This document shows, piece after piece, positions 1 to 7,074 of a stretch of 64,000 nucleotides of DNA. The position numbers and the translations under genes are program-made. Below the pieces are notes generated by a model. The model did not search any database and was not told where the DNA came from. It saw nothing but the letters and a program-made list of their open reading frames with translations. The stretch is taken from contig NZ_JAPSKE010000017.1 of NCBI RefSeq assembly GCF_031177825.1, positions 62,001 through 126,000 of the forward strand, in the 5' to 3' direction. This DNA is from Paenibacillus sp. GTDB lineage: Bacteria; Bacillota; Bacilli; Paenibacillales; YIM-B00363. The first letter of the stretch is position 1. The number at the start of each line of letters is the position of its first letter.

Positions 1-543
1 CGTTCCGCCGTCATAATCGTTCTTCGTCTTATTCCTCGCGCGAACGAGCCTCTCGTGCTCGAGCTCCATCTTCTTGATCTCGACGGACAACTCCTTCCGG
101 CCGTCGGCCAGGGCCTGCTTCCCCGCGGCGACGGCCGCGCGCGCCCGATCCAGCGCGGCGGCCGCTTCCGATCTGGCCTGCTCCGCGTCCGCCGAGCTCA
201 GCTTCGCCAGCGGCTCGCCTTCCTTCACCGTCTCGCCCAACCGCTTATACACTTGCTCCACCTTGCCCCCGATGTCGACGACGACGTCCATCCGGAGCGA
301 GGTGAGGACGTCTCCGACGACGAAGACGGGCTCTTCGATGCGCCGCACGGCCACCGTCTCGACCCTCACCGTCTTCAGCGCGGGCGCTTCCGCCGCCGGT
401 TCTTCCGATCGGAAAGCGTCCAGCAGCGAGCAGCCGGTCAGCATCGACAGGCTGAGGACCCCGATCCCGACTTGGCGCGCGCTGCGCCCGATGAACCTCC
501 GTTGCTTCCTTCCAGATCTCACGAGGTACCCTTCTTCCTTCAT
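1..543 (-). CDS. HlyD/RND-type periplasmic adaptor lipoprotein, partial
   Basis: This frame starts at ATG 543 and is still open at base 1, so 181 codons are visible and the C-terminus is missing. Residues 24-38 carry a hydrophobic lipoprotein signal ending in a lipobox (LTGC, Cys38). After a Glu/Ala-rich linker comes a biotinyl-lipoyl-like segment (DIGGKVEQVYKRLGETVKEG and following), then an Ala/Lys/Glu-rich helical hairpin. This is the order found in MacA/HlyD membrane-fusion proteins. It starts 5 bases after the BY-kinase stop, so it is probably the third gene of the exopolysaccharide operon. Family membership is clear; the transported substrate is not. A MacB-like ABC exporter just outside the window is a reasonable guess. 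Confidence 0.82.
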   Translation of the reverse strand, partial: MKEEGYLVRSGRKQRRFIGRSARQVGIGVLSLSMLTGCSLLDAFRSEEPAAEAPALKTVRVETVAVRRIEEPVFVVGDVLTSLRMDVVVDIGGKVEQVYKRLGETVKEGEPLAKLSSADAEQARSEAAAALDRARAAVAAGKQALADGRKELSVEIKKMELEHERLVRARNKTKNDYDGGT

Positions 544-548
544 TAGAA

Positions 549-1232
549 TTAAGAGTAGTAAGGATATTTCTGAGCGTCCTTCCGATGCACCTTCGTCAGC
601 GTCGCTCCTAGAATCCTGGCTTTCGCTTGATTCAGCTCGTCCAGAGCCTTCTTCGCGGCGTCCCGCTTCACCTTGCCGCCCTCGACGACGAATAAGACGC
701 CGTCGCACTTCGACGCGACGATCTTCGCGTCGATCGCGCCGAGCACCGGAGGCGTATCGATGACGATGACGTCGTATCTTCGCTTAAGCTCCTGCAAGAG
801 CGAATCGAGCCGATCGGATGCGAGCAGGTCGGACGGATTCGGTACCGGCGTACCCGCGGTCATCACGGACATCCGCTCCAATGGGGAATCGTGAACGATA
901 TCGAACAATACGGTATTCGGATCGGCTAGGTAGTCCGTCAGGCCGATTCCTCCGCCGCGGCCCGTCAAGGAATGCAGACTAGGCTTTCGGATGTCGCCGT
1001 CGACGAGCAGGGCGTTCTTCCCGCCCCTCGCGTAAGCCGCGGCCAATTGCAGCGCCGTCGTCGTCTTGCCCTCGCCCGGTGCGGCCGAAGTGACGGCGAT
1101 CGTCGCGATGGATACCGTCAGGCCGACGGCGGCGAAGTCGATGTTGATTTTCAAAGTGCGGTACGCTTCGGAAAAGGGGGACGAAACATCGCCGTGCAGC
1201 GAAACCGTCGACTTAGAATTTAACCGCGGCAT
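549..1232 (-). CDS. CpsD/CapB-family tyrosine kinase (BY-kinase)
   Basis: The 227-residue protein is the cytoplasmic ATPase half of a bacterial tyrosine kinase that works with the preceding Wzz-like membrane protein to control exopolysaccharide chain length and export. Walker A is at residues 51-59 (APGEGKTTT), Walker A' at 74-83 (ALLVDGDIRK) and Walker B at 154-162 (VIVIDTPPV). The C-terminus ends YPYYS, a very short tyrosine cluster that could be the autophosphorylation site. I chose ATG 1232 because GGGGAGGGG precedes it and the family homology begins there. It overlaps the 3' end of the Wzz gene by 20 bases, which suggests translational coupling. B. subtilis counterparts are YwqD and EpsB. 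Confidence 0.9.
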   Translation of the reverse strand: MPRLNSKSTVSLHGDVSSPFSEAYRTLKINIDFAAVGLTVSIATIAVTSAAPGEGKTTTALQLAAAYARGGKNALLVDGDIRKPSLHSLTGRGGGIGLTDYLADPNTVLFDIVHDSPLERMSVMTAGTPVPNPSDLLASDRLDSLLQELKRRYDVIVIDTPPVLGAIDAKIVASKCDGVLFVVEGGKVKRDAAKKALDELNQAKARILGATLTKVHRKDAQKYPYYS

Positions 1233-1962
1233 ACGGCCCCTCCCCGATGTTCTTGGTTTTCGAGCGGCGGCGCTTCTCCAGCTTCGGAATGGAGGACAAC
1301 GTCGGAATGCCGAGCGCCTCCCGGATGTCATCCTCCGTCCGCAAGGTGTCGTCGAGGCTGTCGAGCAGGATGACGCCGCCGACCGACAGGATCAACGAAG
1401 CCATGAAGCCGAGGACGATGTACGTGTTTTGTTTCTCGTTGATCGGCTCCGGGTCGGCTTCCATCTTCGCTTCCGTTAAGACGACTACGCTGTTCACCGG
1501 GGAGATGCGCGGGATTTCGGCTTGAAACACGTCGGTGATCGCGTTTACGATCAAGACCGCGCGCTCGTGAGAGTAATCTACGATGGAGAAAATCATGACC
1601 TGGGTGTTGTTCAGGGCGGCGACTCGAACCGCGGACATCAAGTGCTCGGAGCTCACGCCCAAATTCGGGTAGCGCTGAACGACCTTGTCCATAATGATCG
1701 GGGTGCGAATCACTTCCTTATAAGTGTCGATCAATCCGCTGTTCGCGCCGCCGCCGATGTTCATCTGCTGCCGACCGAACGGGTCCGCCTCGCTCGCGTC
1801 GTTCACGATCAGCTTCGTATGCGCCTCGTACATGGGGACATAGTTTTGGTAGCTGTACCAAGCCGCAAGCGTCGTGAAGGACGCGACGCAGACGACGATG
1901 AGCCATAAGCGTCTTTTGACCATAGTAAAATAGACCTTTACGTCTATTTCGTCCGATCTCAT
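1213..1962 (-). CDS. Wzz/YwqC-type polysaccharide co-polymerase and kinase modulator
   Basis: This 249-residue inner-membrane protein has a transmembrane helix at about 20-37, an extracytoplasmic domain, and a second helix at about 180-202. The cytoplasmic tail (SLDDTLRTEDDIREALGIP) matches the Wzz/CapA C-terminal region that docks the BY-kinase. Such proteins set polysaccharide chain length and activate the cognate kinase. GGAGGG precedes ATG 1962. It is the first gene of the leftward exopolysaccharide operon. Its promoter spacer is filled by a SinR-like palindrome, so matrix-specific repression is inferred. Confidence 0.9.
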   Translation of the reverse strand: MRSDEIDVKVYFTMVKRRLWLIVVCVASFTTLAAWYSYQNYVPMYEAHTKLIVNDASEADPFGRQQMNIGGGANSGLIDTYKEVIRTPIIMDKVVQRYPNLGVSSEHLMSAVRVAALNNTQVMIFSIVDYSHERAVLIVNAITDVFQAEIPRISPVNSVVVLTEAKMEADPEPINEKQNTYIVLGFMASLILSVGGVILLDSLDDTLRTEDDIREALGIPTLSSIPKLEKRRRSKTKNIGEGPYAAVKF

Positions 1963-1998
1963 ATCATTTTCCCTCCACTGTCGTTAGCCGTCTCAACA

Positions 1999-2014
1999 GT
2001 TCACTTTAACGAAC
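1999..2014. promoter_or_regulatory. SinR-like operator 2 upstream of the Wzz gene
   Basis: GTTCACTTTAACGAAC is a GTTC-N8-GAAC palindrome. Both half-sites (GTTCACT and GTTCGTT) fit GTTCNYT, close to the B. subtilis SinR half-site GTTCTYT. It lies just downstream of the predicted transcription start, where bound repressor would block the exopolysaccharide operon. Confidence 0.7.
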
Positions 2015-2024
2015 CATTAATTAC

Positions 2025-2053
2025 AGTTTAGTTCTCTATAGTGAACATGTCAA
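2025..2053 (-). promoter_or_regulatory. Sigma-A promoter of the exopolysaccharide operon with embedded SinR-like operator 1
   Basis: On the minus strand the -35 is TTGACA (2053-2048), the spacer is 17 bp and the -10 is TAAACT (2030-2025). The 16-bp palindrome GTTCTCTATAGTGAAC (plus strand 2031-2046) fills almost the whole spacer. Its half-sites are GTTCTCT, an exact match to the B. subtilis SinR consensus, and GTTCACT. SinR and RNA polymerase could not easily bind together. Confidence 0.75.
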
Positions 2054-2412
2054 CACGACGAGCCTACATTTTTGAAAATACAGCGGAGCATTTCCTAACC
2101 GCATGTCCGAGTCTGGACCGTTCGGATCGGTACGATCTTCGAATCGCCCACCAGACGACCGCGATGCGACGACATCCTTCGCCAGATCGGTCAGCGTCGC
2201 CGAACGGAAGGGCACGAAATATTGATGCGCTTCGTCCAGCGACGCATAGAGCGCGGAGAGGAGGACGCGAACGCCTCCCCTCGCTTCGTCAGCGGGCCGA
2301 AGGTCAACGCCGCGACGACGAGAGCCGCGTAAAGAATGCCGAATTGAAACAGATGCGCCGCTTCGAGCAAGACCCCCAACGAAAGTAACGTATAACGCGA
2401 AAAGAGATGCAT
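2036..2412 (-). pseudogene. VanZ-family membrane protein remnant (frameshifted)
   Basis: From ATG 2412 one frame reads a hydrophobic stretch (LLEAAHLFQFGILYAALVVA) like the first conserved VanZ segment. After about 2290 the homology continues in another frame as LYASLDEAHQYFVPFRSATL, the VanZ DE-HQ-F-P-R motif, and runs to a stop at 2036. The usual N-terminal start region and the last transmembrane helix are missing, and no ribosome-binding site precedes the ATG. I read it as a decayed gene between sinI and the exopolysaccharide operon. A sequencing error could explain the frameshift but not the lost termini. Confidence 0.55.
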
Positions 2413-2455
2413 GACGGATTCGGAATGCGGAGTGCGTATTTGGCGAGGGTTTTCT

Positions 2456-2587
2456 TTATTGCGCTTTACGCTGGACGGTTTCTCTCGTAAGAAATTCGCG
2501 GATCTCCTCGATGGTCAGACCCATGCGCTTCGCCATCAAGATCAGTTCCAACCACTCTGCGTCCAAGCGTTTCATTGCTTCTTCCAC
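2456..2587 (-). CDS. sinI: SinI-like anti-repressor (43 aa)
   Basis: This short gene encodes 43 residues. Its core LDAEWLELILMAKRMGLTIE followed by EIREFL matches the SinI helical hairpin (LDxEWxELxxxAKxxxxxxEEIRxxL), which inserts into the SinR dimer interface and disarms it. I start it at GTG 2587, since AGGAGG lies at 2604-2599, 11 bases upstream; the ATG at 2575 would be 23 bases away. The C-terminal domain of the neighbouring SinR carries the matching LDAEW motif, as expected for heterodimerisation. Unlike B. subtilis sinI-sinR, the gene points away from sinR and toward the exopolysaccharide operon. Confidence 0.82.
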   Translation of the reverse strand: MEEAMKRLDAEWLELILMAKRMGLTIEEIREFLTRETVQRKAQ

Positions 2588-2660
2588 GGAAAACCCAGCC
2601 TCCTAGAATAAACCCCAATAGTAGCAAATAGTGCAGTGTTCCTATCCGCCCAATATCAGC

Positions 2661-2693
2661 ATTATACCCCTGATACAATTTGTATTTTGTCAA
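2661..2693 (-). promoter_or_regulatory. sinI promoter with long -35/-10 spacing
   Basis: Reading leftward, TTGACA (2693-2688) is separated by 21 bp from a perfect TATAAT (2666-2661). The spacing is too long for a plain sigma-A promoter. It resembles the Spo0A-activated spoIIG promoter of B. subtilis, whose -35 to -10 spacing is about 22 bp. The -35 element overlaps an 0A-box-like sequence. The expected leader is about 65 nt before the sinI start. Confidence 0.55.
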
Positions 2694-2694
2694 A
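2685..2694 (+). promoter_or_regulatory. Spo0A-box-like site overlapping the sinI -35
   Basis: TTTTGTCAAA fits the 0A-box form TTTTGTCRAA. It overlaps the -35 of the sinI promoter, the position where Spo0A~P can act on RNA polymerase at spoIIG-type promoters. Confidence 0.5.
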
Positions 2695-2727
2695 GTTTGT
2701 AGCCTGAAAAAAATTTTTTAGGCGGAA

Positions 2728-2737
2728 TTTTGTCGAA
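2728..2737 (+). promoter_or_regulatory. Spo0A box upstream of sinI
   Basis: TTTTGTCGAA is a perfect 0A box. It starts 43 bp from the start of the other 0A-like site, about four helical turns, so both would lie on the same DNA face. In B. subtilis, sinI transcription depends on Spo0A~P. Confidence 0.6.
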
Positions 2738-2832
2738 TCATTGGAAAAAAATGAAAAATAGACGAACTTATCCCCCTTCTTCTTTCTTCCGCTCTTCGAA
2801 AAAAAGTTTGCAACATGAGTCGATATTCATTT

Positions 2833-2860
2833 TGTTCGTTTTAAGGAACTATGTTATAAT
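2833..2860 (+). promoter_or_regulatory. sinR promoter with embedded SinR-like operator 3
   Basis: The -35 is TTGTTC (2833-2838), the spacer 16 bp and the -10 TATAAT (2855-2860). The palindrome GTTCGTTTTAAGGAAC (2834-2849; half-sites GTTCGTT and GTTCCTT) covers the -35 and spacer. A further half-site AAAGAAC (GTTCTTT on the other strand) lies at 2875-2881. Negative autoregulation is inferred. Confidence 0.68.
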
Positions 2861-2907
2861 TATCGTTATAGTATAAAGAACAATTCAAACGAAAAGGACG
2901 ACAAACC

Positions 2908-3231
2908 ATGGACAGCATCGGGAATCGCATTAAAGCCATAAGAACACAAAAACGCCTCTCGCTCTCCGAACTCGCGGAGGCGGCAGGCGTGGCGAAGTCA
3001 TATCTGAGCAACGTAGAGCGGGACATTCAAAGCAATCCGTCGATTCAATTTATCGAGAAGATGGCCGCTACGCTGAAGGTCCCGATCAATTCTTTGCTGT
3101 TCGGGGAGCAGGAGGATGAGCCCTTGGACGCGGAATGGACGCAGCTCGTGCAAGAGGCGATGGCTTCCGGCGTAGACAAACAGCAATTCAAGGACTTCCT
3201 GGAGTACCAAAAGTGGAAGAAAAACCAGTAG
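2908..3231 (+). CDS. sinR: SinR master biofilm repressor
   Basis: The 107-residue protein aligns along its whole length with B. subtilis SinR as I remember it. Residues 1-65 form an HTH_3 (Xre) domain (IGNRIKAIRT, LSELAEAAGVAKSYLSNVER, NPSIQFIEKM). Residues 73-103 form the SinI-like dimerisation hairpin (LDAEWTQLVQEAMASGVDKQ, then FKDFLEYQKW). In B. subtilis SinR represses eps and tapA-sipW-tasA and is antagonised by SinI. Here sinI is divergent, with a 320-bp shared control region, and the exopolysaccharide promoter 0.9 kb away carries two matching operators. Confidence 0.92.
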   Translation: MDSIGNRIKAIRTQKRLSLSELAEAAGVAKSYLSNVERDIQSNPSIQFIEKMAATLKVPINSLLFGEQEDEPLDAEWTQLVQEAMASGVDKQQFKDFLEYQKWKKNQ

Positions 3232-3373
3232 GCTTCAGATCCGCATCGCATTCCTGGGAATGGCAGCCGCAGCAAATTCCGGCGGGGTAAGACTTGTAGA
3301 ACGCCGTCTTCATCACCGTCTGCATTTGTCGAACCGGCACAATCGATCTGCAACGAAAACAATACATCTCCAT
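3188..3373 (-). CDS. Small cysteine-rich zinc-ribbon protein (DUF5679-like)
   Basis: The 61-residue frame opens MEMYCFRCRSIVPV and contains a second cysteine knuckle GICCGC, a pattern like the DUF5679 small zinc ribbons. ATG 3373 has GGGAGGGG seven bases upstream, and a good promoter precedes it. Its 3' end overlaps the convergent end of sinR by 44 bases, which is unusual, so the true C-terminus deserves a check. Function unknown. Confidence 0.55.
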   Translation of the reverse strand: MEMYCFRCRSIVPVRQMQTVMKTAFYKSYPAGICCGCHSQECDADLKPTGFSSTFGTPGSP

Positions 3374-3417
3374 GATTCGTCCCCTCCCGAGCATGCGGTA
3401 ACTATCAACTTGAACCT

Positions 3418-3447
3418 ATAATATGTTACAAGTTGTATCATTGTCAA
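3418..3447 (-). promoter_or_regulatory. Sigma-A promoter of the small zinc-ribbon gene
   Basis: On the minus strand TTGACA (3447-3442), 18-bp spacer, TATTAT (3423-3418), followed by the ribosome-binding site and ATG at 3373. Confidence 0.6.
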
Positions 3448-3457
3448 TATGGAGAAA

Positions 3458-3509
3458 ACGAAGAAAGGCGCCGCCCCCGTCGGGAGGCTTGCGCCGGTTC
3501 CTTCTTCGT
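3458..3509 (-). terminator. Probable terminator of the chemosensory operon
   Basis: ACGAAGAA at one end pairs with TTCTTCGT at the other, around a GC-rich core (GGCGC/GCGCC). On the minus strand it is followed by a T-rich run. It lies just after the stop of the GGDEF-EAL gene. Confidence 0.45.
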
Positions 3510-3525
3510 CGCGTCTCGGACGCCG

Positions 3526-5187
3526 TTATCCTTGCCTCAGGTAGCGTTCTTTAAAGCTCGCCGCATCCACCGGAGGGCTAAGAATATATCCTTGAATGCA
3601 ATCGCAGCCGTACGACGACAGCATCTCCCGCTGTTCCGGCGTCTCTACGCCTTCCGCCACGATCGCGAGCCCCAGCTTATGCCCCAGGTCGACGATCGCC
3701 TCGACCAACACCGCGTTCTTGGCGTCGTTCGTCATCGCCTGCACGAACGATTTGTCGATCTTCAGCGTGTCGAGCGGGAAGACGGATAAATAGTTCAGAG
3801 AGGAAAATCCCGTCCCGAAATCGTCGACCGAGACGGATACGCCGAGCTTCTTCAGCCGCTGCAGCGCGAACGCGGATTCCTCCGGATGCAGCATGACGCT
3901 GCTCTCCGTCAACTCGAGCTCGAGCCGCTCCGGCGGCAGCCCCGTCTCCGCCAGTACCGCGGCGATCGTCGCGTCAAGGTCTTGCTGCTGGAACTGCTTC
4001 CCCGATAAGTTGACGCTGACGCTCATCGACCGGCAGCCTTCTCGCTGCCATTCTCGCGCTTTCGCGCAAGCGGTGCGAAGGACCCATGTCCCGATTTCGT
4101 GAATCAGTCCCAGCTCTTCCGCAATCGTGATGAACTCCGACGGCGGCACCCATCCGAGATCGGGCGAACGCCACCGGATGAGCGCCTCCATTCCGTAAAT
4201 CTCCAAGTCGCAAAGCCGCTGCTTCGGCTGGTAGTACACCTCGAATTCCTGCCGTTCGACCGCGCGGCGCAAGTAATTCGGCAGCAGCAGACGCCGCATC
4301 GCCGAAGCGTTCATCCGCTTTTCGAAGAAGAGCATCTGGTTGCGCCCTTGCTCTTTCGCCGCGGCCATCGCGAGTTCTGCGTGTTTGAGCAGGATGTCCG
4401 CCTCTTTCGCGTCGTCGGGGTAACAGCTGGCGCCCGCGCTGCAGGTGAACGACAGATCGTGCTGGTCGATCTTGATCGGCGTCGTGACCGCTTCGATCAC
4501 CTTCCGCACCTTCGGCAGCAGCGCGGGCTTCGACTCCGATTTCAGAACCAACGCGAACTCGTCTCCGCCGATCCGCCCGAGCAGCATCGAATGGTCGATG
4601 CATGCGTCCAAGCGCTTCGCGATCTCCTTCAACACGCGGTCTCCGAACGCATGTCCTAGTGAATCGTTGATCAGCTTGAAGTGATCGATATCGATCAACA
4701 GCAGCAGAAGCGTTCTAGACGGGATTCTCGACGCTTTGTCGACCTCGATCGACAGGCGATAGCCGAAGAACGCCCGGTTCGGCAGCGAGGTCAAGGTGTC
4801 GTAGCACTCCGATATAAACACCTGATGCTCCAATTCCTTCTGCCTCGTGGAGTCGCGGAAGCAGCACAGCGATCGAGGCTCGCCGTTCTTGGAGGGCAGG
4901 CGGCGAATCGCGCACTCCGCCCAAAACCAGTCCTCGCCCCTACGCATTTTCAACTCGCCGTGCCAACGGCCGGTCGACTCGATGCTTTCTCGGATATCCT
5001 CCTTTAGAGAGGCGGTGATCCGCTGATAGAGCAAGCGGGCGAACGGCTGTCCGACGACGCGCGCGCGGTCTTCTACATCCAACAGAACCAATGCCTTGCC
5101 GCTGACCCCGCATATGGTATCGCCCTCCAGCAGAAGCGCGCTCCATTCGTCGTCCAACGCAAGCAATACGGAATTGTCCGCGTACAT
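3526..5187 (-). CDS. PAS-GGDEF-EAL cyclic-di-GMP enzyme
   Basis: 553 residues: a PAS-like sensor (about 1-120), a diguanylate cyclase domain with intact GGDEF at 207-211, and an EAL phosphodiesterase domain with EAL at 334-336. The EAL domain keeps its key motifs (NLSGKQF, LTESSVM, VDDFGTGFSS, KIDKSF, EGVET, QGY), so both activities look possible. The inhibitory RxxD site expected five residues before GGDEF is absent (DHSM there), so product inhibition may be lost. ATG 5187 follows GGAGG by 10 bases, and the gene begins 23 bases after the cheB stop, making it the last gene of the chemosensory operon. It has no receiver domain. The frame is open further upstream, but that part overlaps cheB. 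Confidence 0.92.
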   Translation of the reverse strand: MYADNSVLLALDDEWSALLLEGDTICGVSGKALVLLDVEDRARVVGQPFARLLYQRITASLKEDIRESIESTGRWHGELKMRRGEDWFWAECAIRRLPSKNGEPRSLCCFRDSTRQKELEHQVFISECYDTLTSLPNRAFFGYRLSIEVDKASRIPSRTLLLLLIDIDHFKLINDSLGHAFGDRVLKEIAKRLDACIDHSMLLGRIGGDEFALVLKSESKPALLPKVRKVIEAVTTPIKIDQHDLSFTCSAGASCYPDDAKEADILLKHAELAMAAAKEQGRNQMLFFEKRMNASAMRRLLLPNYLRRAVERQEFEVYYQPKQRLCDLEIYGMEALIRWRSPDLGWVPPSEFITIAEELGLIHEIGTWVLRTACAKAREWQREGCRSMSVSVNLSGKQFQQQDLDATIAAVLAETGLPPERLELELTESSVMLHPEESAFALQRLKKLGVSVSVDDFGTGFSSLNYLSVFPLDTLKIDKSFVQAMTNDAKNAVLVEAIVDLGHKLGLAIVAEGVETPEQREMLSSYGCDCIQGYILSPPVDAASFKERYLRQG

Positions 5188-5210
5188 CCGATTCAAGCCT
5201 CCGGTTCCTC

Positions 5211-6245
5211 TTACGAATTCCACACCCAATGTTTCACCGCGACCGGGATTTGCTGCAGCGACGTCTGCTTCTCCACCGCGCCGATCTCGAAAGCGACCTT
5301 GGGCATGCCGTACACGACCGAGGTCGTCTCGTCCTGACCGGCGGTTCGGGCGCCGCGGCCCCGCATCTGCAGCAAGCCCATGGCGCCGTCGCTGCCCATG
5401 CCCGTGAGCAGCACGCCGATCCCCCTCGGGCCGACGGTCGTCGCGACCGATTCGAACAGCACGTCGACCGACGGGCAATGCCCGCTTACCTTCGGACCCT
5501 CATACACTTCCACATGAAGCCTCGAGCCGCGCTTCACGAGCTTCATCTGTTGATTGCCGGGCGCCAGCAGCGCCTTCCCCGGCGCCACGACGTCTCCGCT
5601 GACGGCTTCTTTCACGTCGAACGCCGTTACCCGATTCAGACGTTCCGCATATGACTTCGTGAAGCCCGGCGGCATATGCTGCACGATGACGATGCCCGGA
5701 CTCTCGGGCGGCAGCCCCTTCAGTACGGAGAGAATCGCCTCCGTACCGCCCGTGGACGCGCCGATCGCGATGACGTCGCAGGCGGTCGATGCCGCCCGCG
5801 GCTGCTCCCGAACGGGCGGCTGCTGCGCCGCCGGCGCGGCGGACGGCCGAGCGATCGTCGCCCGGGCGGCGACGCGAATCTTGCTCTGCAGCTCCCGCAG
5901 AAAGACGGGCGCCTCGACCCCGGTTCGGCTGCCCGGCTTCGCGATGAAGTCGACCGCGCCGCATTCCATCGCTTCGAAGACGTGGTCGGGCAGCGAGCTC
6001 ATCACGACGACCGGCAGCGGGTACTGGGGCAGCAGCTTCTTCAGAAATACGATCCCGTTCATCTTCGGCATCTCGACGTCGAGCACCATGACGTCGGGCT
6101 CATGCTCCAAGATACGGTCGCGCGCCTCGTACGGGTCCGCGGCGGCGGCGACGACCTCGATCGACGGATGCTCCTCGAGCCCTCTGACGACCGCGTGTCG
6201 GAACAAAGCGGAGTCGTCTACGACGAGCACTTTGATTTTCGGCAA
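5211..6245 (-). CDS. cheB: CheB receptor methylesterase/deamidase
   Basis: 344 residues: an N-terminal receiver domain (VDDSALF; phospho-acceptor Asp in LDVEMP near residue 56) and a C-terminal methylesterase domain with the catalytic set Ser (GASTGG), His (QHMPPGF) and Asp (GMGSDGA). It removes methyl groups from MCP glutamates when phosphorylated by CheA. I use TTG 6245: GAGGGG lies six bases upstream and the receiver fold begins at once (PKIKVLVVDD). It starts 10 bases after the cheR stop. Confidence 0.93.
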   Translation of the reverse strand: MPKIKVLVVDDSALFRHAVVRGLEEHPSIEVVAAAADPYEARDRILEHEPDVMVLDVEMPKMNGIVFLKKLLPQYPLPVVVMSSLPDHVFEAMECGAVDFIAKPGSRTGVEAPVFLRELQSKIRVAARATIARPSAAPAAQQPPVREQPRAASTACDVIAIGASTGGTEAILSVLKGLPPESPGIVIVQHMPPGFTKSYAERLNRVTAFDVKEAVSGDVVAPGKALLAPGNQQMKLVKRGSRLHVEVYEGPKVSGHCPSVDVLFESVATTVGPRGIGVLLTGMGSDGAMGLLQMRGRGARTAGQDETTSVVYGMPKVAFEIGAVEKQTSLQQIPVAVKHWVWNS

Positions 6246-6255
6246 CGCGTTCCCC

Positions 6256-7065
6256 TCACTTTCGATAAACCGCCGGCATGACGTATTCGAATTTCGTCTC
6301 GTCCCTCGGGATCGACTCCGAGTGACCGATAAACAAATAGCCTCCCGGCGCAAGCGCGTCGTAAAATTTATGCAGCAGCTCGGAGCGCAGCTTGGCGTCG
6401 AAGTAAATCATCACGTTCCGGCAGAAGATCACTTGGAACGGACGCCGGAACGGGAACGGATGGATGAGATTGAGCGTACGGAACAATACTTCGTTCTTCA
6501 ACTTGGGAACGACGGCGAAGCCGTCGGTCCCGACGGGTTGGAAGTACGCGCGCCGCCACCGCTCCGGCAGCTGCAGCACATCCTCCCGCTTGTATACGCC
6601 GCCCTTCGCATGCTCGATCGCCTTCGGCGAGATGTCGGTCGCCAGCAGCTTCGTATCCCATGACGCCTTGTCCGCGCCGAAGTAGTCTGCCAGCAGCATC
6701 GCCAGCGTGTACGGCTCCTGCCCGTAGGAGCAGCCTGCGCTCCAAATCCGCAAGTCGCGGGAGGCGACCGTCCGTTCCAAGTACGGGAGCACCTGATCTC
6801 TCAGGAAGACGAAGTGCTCCGCTTCCCGGTTGAAGTACGTGTGATTCGTCGTCAGCCTCGCCGCCAATTCCCGGAGGGCGACGCCCGTGCCGTCGCGCTC
6901 CAAGTATTCGACGTATTGGCCGAAGCTGTGCATCCGTCGCTGCTCCAAGGCGGGAAGCAGACGGCTCTGGACGAGCGTCTTCTTCTCGGTCCCGAGGTGA
7001 ATGCCGAGATATTTCTTTATGTATCCGGCAAGATGCCGGTATTCCTGCTCCGTTAGCGTCGTCAT
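6256..7065 (-). CDS. cheR: CheR chemoreceptor methyltransferase
   Basis: 269 residues, the usual CheR length. The helical N-terminal domain (residues 1-85) precedes a SAM-binding domain with IWSAGCSYGQEPYTLA, the loop NLIHPFPF, FCRNVMIYFD and GYLFIGHSES. It methylates glutamates on the three MCPs encoded just upstream. ATG 7065 lies 9 bases after the stop of the nearest MCP gene. Confidence 0.95.
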   Translation of the reverse strand: MTTLTEQEYRHLAGYIKKYLGIHLGTEKKTLVQSRLLPALEQRRMHSFGQYVEYLERDGTGVALRELAARLTTNHTYFNREAEHFVFLRDQVLPYLERTVASRDLRIWSAGCSYGQEPYTLAMLLADYFGADKASWDTKLLATDISPKAIEHAKGGVYKREDVLQLPERWRRAYFQPVGTDGFAVVPKLKNEVLFRTLNLIHPFPFRRPFQVIFCRNVMIYFDAKLRSELLHKFYDALAPGGYLFIGHSESIPRDETKFEYVMPAVYRK

Positions 7066-7074
7066 AATCGACCC

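Noticed and set aside
5188..5478. Extended N-terminus of the GGDEF-EAL protein
   Set aside because: The upstream part overlaps cheB and is Arg/Gly-rich without homology; ATG 5187 has a good ribosome-binding site.
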